Part shown: positions 11,340-22,500 of the stretch, one piece after another
Numbering within the stretch: position 1 is the first letter of the stretch
Layout of the letters: every line of letters starts with the position of its first letter
Assembly: GCA_029948255.1 (NCBI GenBank)
Contig: JALIZF010001576.1
Coordinates: forward strand, 217,501-281,500
DNA from: Telmatactis stephensoni
Taxonomy: Eukaryota; Cnidaria; Anthozoa; Actiniaria; Isophelliidae
Direction of reading: 5' to 3'
DNA: 64,000 nt
The notes under the pieces: model-generated
Databases searched by the model: none
What the model was told of the DNA's origin: nothing
What the model saw: the letters and a program-made list of their open reading frames with translations, nothing else
Program-made: the position numbers and the translations under genes

Positions 11340-12170
11340 GGAGGAGAATTGTTAAGTGAAGAAGCAAACTTATTCAGAGTTCAGAAAGGAAGACAAAGCC
11401 AACAGACACGAGGTTCCTGATAACTGAGAGTTGGACGACGCGTACAGTGGAACACGAAGAAGTGAAGAAAACGCTGGTTCCATTAAGTCCAAGAGTCAAC
11501 CCTATCAGGTCACTGGCTGAGCGAACACAACTTGTTGAAGTAAGAAGTGAATTACAGCAGAAAGACGAAAAGCCCGCTCGTTAATTCCAAGGAGCAAGTC
11601 CGAGGACAGAGTGAAGGCAAAGAAGCGAATCTGCTACGATAACAAAGTGAAGACAAAGGTTTGACGAAAACGATACTGTACAGAAAAAGCTAAGAAAAAC
11701 GTCGCAAGAGAGAAAATAACGTAAACCAGGGCAGTTAAGTAAAGAACTAAAGACTTGTAAAAAGAAAACTCTCTAAGAACACTAAATTTTTAGAAGACTT
11801 TATATTTAATAGAAATTATATTTAGTAGCCTTAATTCACATTTAGTTACTTATCTATTTATGCCAATTCTAGCTTTATATTTAATTATTTATTTAAGTCA
11901 ACGATTGAATTTAAGTACCTTAGGATAATTTGCATACGAATATTGTCTTGCATTATAAGTAGCTCTTTTGTATTTAGTTTAATAAATGACAATTTCAAAT
12001 TGAAAAGGAAGACTGAGTGCATGCGTTGGGGTTTGGTGGATGTGTTGAACACCCATGAGCGGATTCGGTCACAGCTATTCCGCTTAAAGTCGTTTGTTAT
12101 CTATTGTTCAATGCCCGCTATTAGATAGCAAAGGTATTTATTGTTTCACGGTTTTTCTATTCTGAACTCT
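11340..12170. other. Purine-rich then AT-rich gene-free stretch
   Basis: Bases ~11340-11790 are rich in AAG and GAA words with stops in all frames; ~11790-12000 is AT-rich. No gene is supported. It could be 5'UTR or intron of the CXC-type frame that follows. Confidence 0.3.
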
Positions 12171-12175
12171 GTTGA

Positions 12176-12637
12176 CTTTCGATCTGTTCTGCTCATTATC
12201 AAGTTTCCAACGATTTACATACACGATGCACATGTGGCAAAAACTGCAGGAAGACTCAACAAATGGGAGTGGAAACAACATGTGCGACAACAAGATGTGT
12301 TTGTCACAAACATGGCAAGCCATGTACAAGGAAATGCCAGTGCAAAGTGTCTATGTGCAACAATAAACAGTCAACACCTGAAGCAGATTTGTACAAGCAC
12401 TTACCAAACCGGGGTTGTAGTTGTGGGAAGTCAAATGCCTCAACTAAATCTTGCCAAGATGGTGAAAGAAGAAGCAAATGTCCGTGTGCTATACGAGCAA
12501 TTGGATGCACGGACATTTGCAGATGTTACAATTACAATTGTGCGAATGGAGGAACATCAGTTGCTAAAACGCCACCATCAAAAAGAAAAAGAGAAACAGT
12601 TTCTCCTTACACGAAAAAGAAATCTAGAGATTTTTAA
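12176..12637 (+). CDS. CXC-type (MSL2-like) cysteine-rich protein fragment
   Basis: The frame is open from 12176, after an in-frame TGA at 12173, to TAA at 12635-12637; the first ATG is at 12263. A plausible 3' splice site lies at ~12203 (TTATCAAG after a pyrimidine-rich tract), so this is probably a last exon. It encodes two cysteine clusters in tandem: CTCGKNC..CATTRCVC..CTRKCQC, then GCSCG..C..KCPC..GC..ICRC..C. The second has the spacing of the MSL2-type CXC zinc-binding domain. A basic, NLS-like tail follows (PPSKRKRE, KKKSR). CXC domains occur in chromatin factors and in transposon-encoded proteins; the repeat-rich surroundings make a transposon or retrocopy origin possible. No upstream exon was identified. 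Confidence 0.55.
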   Translation, partial: LSICSAHYQVSNDLHTRCTCGKNCRKTQQMGVETTCATTRCVCHKHGKPCTRKCQCKVSMCNNKQSTPEADLYKHLPNRGCSCGKSNASTKSCQDGERRSKCPCAIRAIGCTDICRCYNYNCANGGTSVAKTPPSKRKRETVSPYTKKKSRDF

Positions 12638-12659
12638 AGTGATAATGGAGCAACGGTAA

Positions 12660-13530
12660 AAACAGGCCCAAGAGACTGTGCTTCTTCATTAGAGATTGCA
12701 ATAGTGTACCCAAGGCATTTGAAACTTCGAATATTCTTAATAGTCCAGTCTCCATTTGGTAGAGTCCGCTGAGCTTCCTGACAAAAGGCGCATTTTTGCA
12801 GGGTTAGCCTCCTTTTCAAGAAAGACCCATGGGATTAAAATCGATTTCTGTATTGTTTTAAGTGAAAACGTTTTGCTTTTCTCGCTGGTATTTTCGAATA
12901 ATTTACCTTGACTCGAGGCTAACCCTGCGCCAATGCGTCTGTTGTCTAATTTTACAGCAGTATGAACAAACTCGAAAAAGGTCTATTTTGTTTCCATTGA
13001 TACAAATTAAATGAGACTCTCCTGACTTTTAACATCTTCATCAACATTGAAGGCCATCGTCTCTGTTTTTGCATACGATATTTTCAACCCGAAACGGATG
13101 TACATGTTACTCCGTGATCAGACATGGGTCGTATGGTGGCTGCTACGTGTATGTGTATGTAAATTTGTATGTAAATGTGTGATTGTTCAATTGTTTGTAA
13201 TGAAAGCGCCCTTGTAAACCTTCGACTCGATCACGTTGAGCTGCGCCCTTCGCAATTCAGCACTTAGCTGCAAGGAAGGGTGATGAGCTACTCCTCCTAA
13301 TTTTTTTTTTATCATAGATCTGTAGGATGTCTTGCAGTTCCTCTATAGACTCCGCAAAAACAGCCTGGTCGTTCTGCGTATAGAAGTTCCGTTATTCTAT
13401 TCTCTCCTGTCACTCGAGCTTTCCTGATACAGTTTTATTATAAGTTATACAATCCTCACACATTATATCAATCAACAAGAAGATCGTAGTCACACTTGCC
13501 TTACACGATGCTTGTTTCTTCAGCTGTGTT
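12660..13530. other. Gene-free stretch
   Basis: No supported gene. GGGTTAGCCTC at ~12799 and GAGGCTAACCC at ~12914 form a short inverted pair, suggesting a small degraded repeat. Confidence 0.35.
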
Positions 13531-13532
13531 TT

Positions 13533-13605
13533 CTTAGCAGGAAATGGATTCCAATGCAATCTTATGTTCCGCATAACGTTGCCTTGGAATCCATTTCCTG
13601 CGAAG
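13533..13605. ncRNA. Candidate pre-miRNA-like hairpin (or tiny foldback element)
   Basis: CTTAGCAGGAAATGGATTCC begins a 34-bp stem whose 3' arm ends GGAATCCATTTCCTGCGAAG. I count only three mismatched positions plus one G-T wobble around a 5-base TTCCG loop. The near-complete pairing and ~73-nt size fit the highly complementary precursors known in cnidarians. They equally fit a very short MITE or a recent palindrome. Strand and transcription are unknown. Confidence 0.4.
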
Positions 13606-15450
13606 CCCCTGTTCACTGGATTACAATATGGAGCCGGATGGCGCACACGCGCTTATTTCTGATCTGAGTTGTGTTTTCCTGAGTAAAACTACATTAAAAT
13701 TTCTCGGGTACCAAAGGAGTGTAGGAAGTCCATTGCCATGCACTCGTTGTCGAAAAATGAATAACAATACGCTCAGTTCCCAACACTTCTGTTGTATTCA
13801 ATTGTTGTGTTGTACAACACCATTAAGCTTGTCAAAATTTTATTTCCACCAGTTTTTGCAATCTCCATGGATACCGATTATGACGTTCGTGCGCGAGCAT
13901 GTGCAGTTTCACTTTCTGAACCAATCAGATTTGAGCGCGCGCAGTGGAAAATGATGTTATGTATTTAGCTAATTGCTTTTCAACTACTGATCCTTTAAAA
14001 ATCATCGAATTAACGTAGACTGAAGCTTGGATAGAAATGGCTCCTGGGTACAGTAAAAATAATCGGATTTTTATATGATTTTTTATGATTTTCAGCAGAG
14101 CTCCATACTAAAGAAAAATTAGCAAAGGCAAAACCTAAAGAACAAAAACTGCACGCGCGCCAAAAATTTGTCATACCACGTGACCGCTCGTAGCTGCGCA
14201 TGCTCGTCCGCCTTTAGTGCGTGCGTGTAAAAATGTTTAAACATACGAATGTTTTGACAGCAAGCTCACTACTTGCTACCAGCACGAGCTGAAAACGACT
14301 ACGAGCGAGCCCAAAATAGTCACGGGAATATTTGAATTATAGCTGCTACAGTACAATTGGATACGATCCATGCTTGAACATGAGTAAACAAAAAAATGTG
14401 GATTGCTGTTATGCTACTGAAGTATCCTACCCTTACCAGCAGTTAGGACAAGGAAAGTAGCCATGCAAACTGAATTCAAAGTACTGTTAGGACTTTCAGT
14501 ACGGTTAACAGAAACCTTCCTGTAGTTTCTGTGCAATATAAATGGTATCGGCTTTCATTCGAAAACGGCGTATATGAAAATAACACTGTAAGAGTTCTGC
14601 CTATATTCTTGACTATATATGCTTTATATATCTAATGAATTCACTGGAATGCACTGCAGTGTCTGGGATAAAACCATCATAATTCGCACACACTCTTGCT
14701 TACAATCAATAGATTCCACAATGTTCAATTGAACTGTTTAATAATTCTGAAAGTGTCAATGTTTGTGCAAAGCTATATATATATATACCTATTTCGAAAA
14801 ATGTCGAATACCCAAACTGTGGCAGTATGGGTAAAAATTTCTAATAGCTATAAAAACTTGGTTCGATCTTATACACCAAAGACCCAATTTTACAAAAGAC
14901 CCCAAGTGCTGATGTCAAAAATCAAGACCAAAGACATAAATCGAGTGACGTTTTGCACTTATCCATATTTCTTACCAATAATTCTTTTGAACTTACGTCT
15001 TTCGTCCTTTTTTGAAGTAGCCGAACAAATGACAGCTACAATGTGACTGAAAGTGAAAAGGTTTTTGATAGGCAAATAGACACGCTTACCGACGTACACA
15101 TGTATAGTTGAGCAACTCAATGGGGGTCAACTGTTAACCGTGACTGCAAATGAGTCTTGTCACTTTCAATAAAAATTTTATTTACAACTTTCAGTAATAC
15201 AACAGTGCCTTAAACATATAATCATTCAATTCAATGTTAGCAAGTCCTTTTTCATCTTTTTTTTTTTTTGAGCCTCGTTTTCAAGGCCCTTGCCCACCAA
15301 ACGAAGGGAAAGGCCTTGGAACAAGGTTGTCCTTAAATTTATTGCTACTATTACTGTGTTTTTCGGTTTGATTGATTCGCCGTGTGTCTGTGTATTCATG
15401 GATTTGAATTTTGATCAAGACTGTTCTATTCTCTGCAGGCATTCTCGTTT
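13606..15450. other. Gene-free stretch
   Basis: No supported gene. The largest frame (14696-15046, plus) has no recognisable motif and includes a TA microsatellite. A T10 run is at ~15260. Confidence 0.35.
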
Positions 15451-15452
15451 TG

Positions 15453-15453
15453 C

Positions 15454-15496
<43 letters not shown>

Positions 15497-15497
15497 A
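15453..15497. repeat. (GTT)n microsatellite
   Basis: About fifteen GTT units in uninterrupted sequence. The poly-valine frame over it is an artefact. Confidence 0.9.
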
Positions 15498-15820
15498 ATG
15501 TTGTTTAATCCTAGGCCCAGTTGTTACATTTGAAGGACGACTAGCGCTAATCCGCAGGATGAAATTAAATTAAACCACTCATTTTCGCCCAGGATTGATA
15601 ATAACCACCTTTCAAACAACTGGGCCCAAGTCTCTATATTATCTCTTATTATTTTACACAGGAACCCCAGACCTAAAAGTCTAGACTGTGTCCATGCACT
15701 GTCGCGTACGCGTCTTTACATCTTTCCATGACCCAATTGGAAAAGTCAACGTATCTGGAAGATCGAACACAATGTTTCCGGCTTAAGAGCATCGTGCTCG
15801 ATAACTGTGCTCCCGGTACG

Positions 15821-16530
15821 TCAATTCATCCATCCACTTAGAGCTTGTGTACGTAATTCAGACTTGATTGATGCTTTGCCAACGATCTGGAAAGAAGAAA
15901 AGGTCATAGTGTTAAATCCTACAGTTTACTAGTATGATTCTATAAGCTCCTTGTCATTTAACACAGTCATGATTGACATGATAATGACACCGAGGAAAAA
16001 TGTAGCGCGCATGCGCACCATTTGAAAATCCTCCCCGATGAAAAAACAAAAAAACAAAAACAAAAACAAAATCAAAATAAAACTTTGTCGGCGAAACTAT
16101 TAAAGCAACAAAAGCCAAACTCAGCCCCAAAAAGTCAGTTTGTGCCCTGCTGCCCGTCTTTTTACGAAGCTAGTACTTTCCTGCTTGCACCATGCTCAAA
16201 ATTAAACTTAAAGATATAATATGGAAAAACCTGAAGATAAAATAACAAAAAATAAATATTGCTTGGTCACTAGGTCTTACTACCCCAGTGAGACCCTCTA
16301 CCGCAGACTATATAAAACTAAGGATAGACAAGTTTGGTTGTTGGACATTAGCATGCAGGTTAGAATATGTGTCGGTGATTTTCTAAGGCATTTTAGTACT
16401 GGTTAGCAATTAGATTTTTATGGATTAACCTGTAGTTGATTGAAGGCTTAACTTCATATGCATGGCTTTAAAGTGGAACAATTCCTTGCCTTTCTTTCCT
16501 TCCTTCCTTCCTGTTTTGTGTATTTTTTTT

Positions 16531-16590
<60 letters not shown>

Positions 16591-19500
16591 TTTTTTCTTT
16601 CACATTCATTCATTCATTCTTTCTTCCTTTCTTTTTTCTTTCTTTCTCTCTTTCTTCCTTCCTTCTTTTGTGTGTTTGTTTCTTTTTCTTTCTTTCTTGT
16701 TTTTATTCCAATTTTTCTTTTTCTTTTTTTCCTTCTCATTTGTTTTAAGGCATCGAATTTCTTGTCGGTTAACTTAAAAAATTTCAAGAATGGTAGGTTT
16801 CGAACTTCTATTTCTAGTTTTTGTGGTTACTGGCTTTAGCCAGTAACGCACTATGTCATCGTCTGTGTATGTCCATGCGTGCGTGCGTGGGTGCGTAATT
16901 CGGAAATTTTCGAAGTTGACACGAAGTATCTGCTAAACGGAAAATATGCGAAATTCGTCCGAGGCTTTAATCAGCATTGATTTCGATCATCGATGGTCAA
17001 TAATAACGTTTCTAGTTCTGAAATATATCTTTTTATAGCAAATGATTATTTTTATTTTATAAAATGTTCATAAAGACTCAACTTTTGACAAAATAACCAA
17101 TCAATATGGCGTCTTCGATCTTCGAAGCCATTCGGTTATGAAACAGGAAGCCCAACCTTGGAAGAAACCGCTGATCTTTACTGCAGACTCGTCTTTCCAT
17201 GTGCTCTGAACGTTCCGGTTGAAGACGTATTTTGGTAAGTAAACAGTGTTTTCCTTCCCTTTTCTCGATAAAATCAGACACAGCTTTTGCAAAATGTTTT
17301 CGAAGTATGTTTCTAAAGTTTTTTTCAGGATTTCATGGGGTTTACAAAGGCTTTGTAATTTACTACAAAGACGAGCCTAAAAACAAGGTGTTTGTTTGAC
17401 AGCCATGTAGTTACGATCCAACCACACAGACAACTCACGACCATAAAAGATTCCTGTGACGATATGTCGACTCAAAAGTCTTTGGAAGACTTCAATAATT
17501 CCTCTTTGAGGAACTTGAATGAATTCCTGGAGAAGTAAATGCAACCAAAGAATTGTTGACCTTAGTTGAGTTAAAGAAAATAATAAGTTGAGTTTTTAAA
17601 TAAAAAACTATAACATATAGAAAATGTTCTCTTTTGTAATCATTTACACATTTGAAATTATTTTTTCCTATGCAGTTCATCCCAAATAGTTGTTGCAAAC
17701 AACAACAACAACAACAACAACAAAAACTCCACTCCTTAGGTTTATCAACAAAAATTCTTCTATTTATTTGTTTGATTTTCTGATAGGTACTTTATGGGTA
17801 GGCAAAGACATGTAAAAATTTAAATATAAATTAATTTAAAACATAATTTTTTATATCTGGTTTTGCTATTAGCAATACCAGTAACCACACAATGTCATAG
17901 ACAACTTTTGTTTACTTTGGTATCAACAGTAACCACATTACCGCGAGGGCAGATTCAGGGAGGAGCAAAAATGGAACTTCAAGCCCCCTCTTTTTGCCGA
18001 AAAATACTCAGTTAACAAGCATAATTGACTTTATATCATATCATGAGAAAGATTATCAAAGAAAAATATAATATTTACACTGTTAATGAATGTTGAATTC
18101 ATTTAATTTTGTTGAATGTCTTGTTTAGTTTGTTTTAGCTAAACCAGTAAGCACACGATGTCGTAGACAGCTTTTATTACTTTTTCTTGTAATTTTAATA
18201 GCTCATGCATGTTTGTTGATTACACCATGTGTTATCAAAATTTATCAATGTTCAAAGCATGTCGGGAATTAAGTTCATGCAAAGTACACATGCACAGTGC
18301 AGGTATACCTTGATCATGTTGTAACGCTGCTTCCATGACGACCTGACATTAAACGTTAGGTTTATACAGCTCAGTTAGTTTCAAAATAAGTTCATTAAAA
18401 CGATTTTAGGGGATAAATATTATTTAGGACATTAATTTTAGTCATTTCTTGGGAAAACATCCAGACCTTGAGTGAAGAAAGTGACATCAAAGAACGTAAC
18501 AGTTGTGTTGTGCTGTTTTGTTTTGCTTTGTGATGTCTTTGTTTTGTTTTGTTTTATGTTCTTTTGTTTTGTGTTGTTTTGTGTTGTTTGTTTTGTTTTG
18601 TATTGTTTTATGTTGTTTTGTGTTGCTTTAATTTGTGTTGTGTTGTGTTGTTGTGTTGTTTTGTTTTGTGTTGTTTTGTTTTGTGTTGTTTGTTTTGTGT
18701 TGTGTTGTTTTATGTTGTTTTGTGTTGTTTTAATTTGTGTTATGTTGTGTTGTTGTGTTGTTTTGTTTGTGTTGTTTTGTGTCGTTTTGTGTTGTTTTGT
18801 TTTGTTAATTTTGTTTTGTTTTGTATATTTTGTTTTGCTTCGTTTTATTTTCAGGGCAAGTAGGTATGAGTTTGATTTGATTTGTTGTTTATGATATGAT
18901 TGAAAATGTTCGGAACTGTCTAGTCAGACATATAACAATGATGATTTTAAAATCTTGTTTTTAATTGTGTTTCCCAGCTAATTTTATTCGGCGAGCTTAG
19001 CAGGGAAAACAACAAGAAAGCCGCGCACTTACCAACCTACACACTTGCTCCTGCAAACAAATTAACCAACAAGCAAACGTAACGAAGCTAGCAAGCAAGC
19101 AGACAAGCAAAAAATAAGCAAACGATGTACGGTAAGAAGCGCAAGTCTAACAAAAACCAAAATAAACAAAAACAAAAACAAAAACAAAAACTTACCCGCC
19201 AATTTTGTATTGCAGCTTTTCTAGTCTCAACCTTGGTTCGTTTATCAGTCTTCCTAATAACCATGATGCCTCGTTTCCTTCCACTCGACACATCTACACC
19301 CATGTTGACTGAATAGTCGTCCTGGTAACGCATTAAGTTTTTAGGAGAAATTGACTTCTCGATGACCATTATTATCTCGGCCCACTTAAAACAAAAGCAA
19401 AGCAATGTATTAGTTAAAGTTGTTTAGTTAAGCAATCCAATTGAATAGATAATAGACGACTTTCAAAAATGGCGGGCTGATTGTTCACGAGAACGAGGCC

Positions 19501-22500
19501 AGAAAGGCCTCTAAAATCATTATGGCATCAAATGAGTCTAAGTACATCCTTTAAAATGCACAGAAAATAGTTATTTCAAAAGTAAGAGGAACACATCGTC
19601 TTTAATAGAAGTAGAAGTGTCGCCACGCTTACTTTCTGGTAACAAGGCCTTTGTGGCCTCGTTCTCATGTACTAGGCCGCCATTTTTGAAAGTCGTCTAT
19701 ACCGGTGCGGACATACGAGAACAATAGCCGCGACTTCCGAGTTACATTTCACTTGCCACATACAAAAGTATCAAGACGAGGCTACGTACATAAAGTTTTA
19801 TAGTCATTCGTAACAAGACAAAAGCTTTAAAACGTAGCCTCGTTCTGAGTGCTTTGTATGTGGCAGATGAAGCAAGATGAAGCATATCTCGCAACTGTAC
19901 TATTGATCTCGTCGTCGGAGCGTCACAATCTCGTTCTCAGAGCCGTTACGGCTCGGGGGACAAGATTGGGTGTTTAGAGTTGTTCGTTCTTGCTGATAGG
20001 GCATGCGTAGTAAGAGATAAAGGCTCGGGGACAAAATTGATGGGTCAGAAGCAGACTGCGCATGTTTGGAAAATTGGCGGGAAATGGCTGACGCGTCAGT
20101 TTTCTAGAAAAATGAGGCGTTTTTGATAGTGGTAGTGATGATGATGCATGTGCAGATCATGCAGACTACGATAATTTCTGTAATAACTAGTATATTACAT
20201 GCGCTATGATTGGTGGAGAACCCTGTGTGATTACAGTACACACGCATAGATGACGTCATTGAATCTTACGCGCGCTCTGATTGGTTGAAATGTTTCGATG
20301 AATATTATATAAAACAAAGAGATTCCATTTTTCCGTGGGTCTGTATTTTTAAAGATGTACAGACGTCAAAATGTGGTGAGAACAACAGTCACGCTACTTC
20401 ATCTAACTCGTGACGTACATTTTTGTTCTCGCCACATTTTGACGTCATCTGTGCATCTATTAGAGTACAGATGCACGGAAAAATGGAATCTATTTGTTGT
20501 TATCAATAGTTGTCGACTTACCTGTCGTCGCCATTCTTTCTCTGAATGGTCAGCAATCTAATAATGAACACAGCGGCTTTAATGCAATTATTAGTGAAGT
20601 TTTTAGGGACGGAATAAAAACAATGCACAATTTTTGGCGTCAATTGGTAATTTTACTTTTAGAGGAGGCAGCATGGTCGAGTGGTCAGAGCGTCGGTCTC
20701 AGAATCCGGTGACCCCGAGTTCAAGTCCTGCTCTGGCCACTAGCTGAGACTGTATATTTGTTCCGGGTTCGCCATGTTCAAATTCAGTTTCTCGACCATG
20801 CTTGTATATAGCCAACTGGTTTGCCTCCTTGCCAGCTGGGTTTCTTAAACATTTTGTTTCATTTACATTATTTAGTTGTGATTATTTCAGTGGAGTGCCT
20901 GGAAATTAGCTGGATAGCTAGGCGTTCTTCCACTTTAAACAAAGCATTACATTTTACATCTTAATGGAATGATTTACAAACACGTACATGAATAATCGAA
21001 TCGAAAGACCAAAGCACATACACACTAGTAAGCAATTTTTACATACACTGACATCGAGACGACGTAAGGTCATCTCATGTTACGTTCTCGTTACGTTTAC
21101 GGCATCGCCTCACGTGAGCTAATACATGGCTTAGGGACTAGCACTATCTAGCATATGAGCGGCATGGGTGGCGTAGTGGTTAAACCACTCGCCTCTCACC
21201 GCTGTGATCCGGTGTTCGAGTCCCGGCTCGGACGCTGGACCATATGTGAGTTGAGTTTGTTTGATGTGTTGTTCTCTCCCATGTCACGGGGGTTTTTCTC
21301 CGGGTTCTCCGGTTTTTCCTCCTTAATTCAGCAAAAATCAACATGTGAGTTGAGTGTTTTATGTAGAGTATATCAAATGTAGTGGTAACGAGAGTGAATG
21401 AGTCTCGGAGATATTAGCAGCAATGCTACTCTGAAACCCGAGGATAAACAAAAAGATTTGATTCGATTTGATGAGCTTAGAGAGAAGCTACGTATGAGCG
21501 TGAAATGGACCGCACCGTACCGAGACTGCATGTGTCAGTGCCGTGACGTGCAGTATACGTGCTGTTTTCACGAAAATTGCCAAGCTTTTTATTGAATCTT
21601 TTTGATATATGACCAGGAAAACCATTATAATTCAGATACGAAATAAAGTCCAAGCCTCCTGCTGAACGATTGGTCGCCTATAGAGGAATTTCACGGTAGC
21701 CATGTTTGTGGTCAAAATAATGAGACTTTTTTTTCCCATAAGAAATGAAATCCTTTCTAATTCAAATACTTTCTATTGTACTTGCCCACAAACATGGCTG
21801 CCATGAAATCCCTCTATATGTAGACAACGCAGATCATTGGTTGAAACATAATGGAGGACGTAGTACCAAGAACAGCGAGCGAAAGGATGGATGGTTACAA
21901 GGACACCAACCTCTATAATGCGAACCACTTTCTGCCTGTTCGCAATAATGAGGGTCAAACGATGAAATAGAAGAATACTTACGTTTTGGTAGGTGCTGGC
22001 CATCATAGCGATCAACATGTTTAGTAGCAGAACCGTAACAAATAAATTAAAATAAAAGAACACCAACTTCGCTAGTGCAGTATATCTTGACATGTCTAAA
22101 GAAGAGTACTGAATACAAAAATAGAAACCGTTTGTCAGATAATATAATTCGTTAGATTATTATTACATAAAAACCTTTGGGGAGTGGGAAAGGGGCAGCT
22201 TCTTACCATGGGAGAGTACTTCTTATGGGGTGGGTAAGTACTCCGAATCCCGGAGGTACTTTCAAGTCCCGAAAGGGACACTCCAAATCCCGGGTTTTCC
22301 TAATCTTGGGAGTATATCCGGGGGGTGCACCTAATCTCGGGAATACTTCTAATCCCGGAGGGGGCAATCGTACTTCCGAGGCTCTCACATCCACCATTTT
22401 TGAAATATTCAACTCAAGCCCCTTGAAGTCAAGTACAGTAACCACAGCTATCGTAAAAAGATTGAAGTCTAAACCGTTGATATATACATATCTTTCGTTC

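Noticed and set aside
12141..12659. 172-codon frame overlapping the CXC frame
   Set aside because: It lacks the patterned cysteines; the overlapping frame with the two CXC clusters is clearly the coding one.
15290..15508. 72-codon frame ending in poly-Val
   Set aside because: It is driven by the (GTT)n microsatellite.
18472..18894. 140-codon Cys/Val/Leu/Phe-rich plus-strand frame
   Set aside because: It is read from a TTTTG/TGTTG low-complexity tract inside a TRPV intron.
21398..21595. 65-codon plus-strand frame with MSLGDISSNATLKPEDKQ
   Set aside because: It starts inside a SINE and runs antisense through a TRPV intron, without a recognisable domain.
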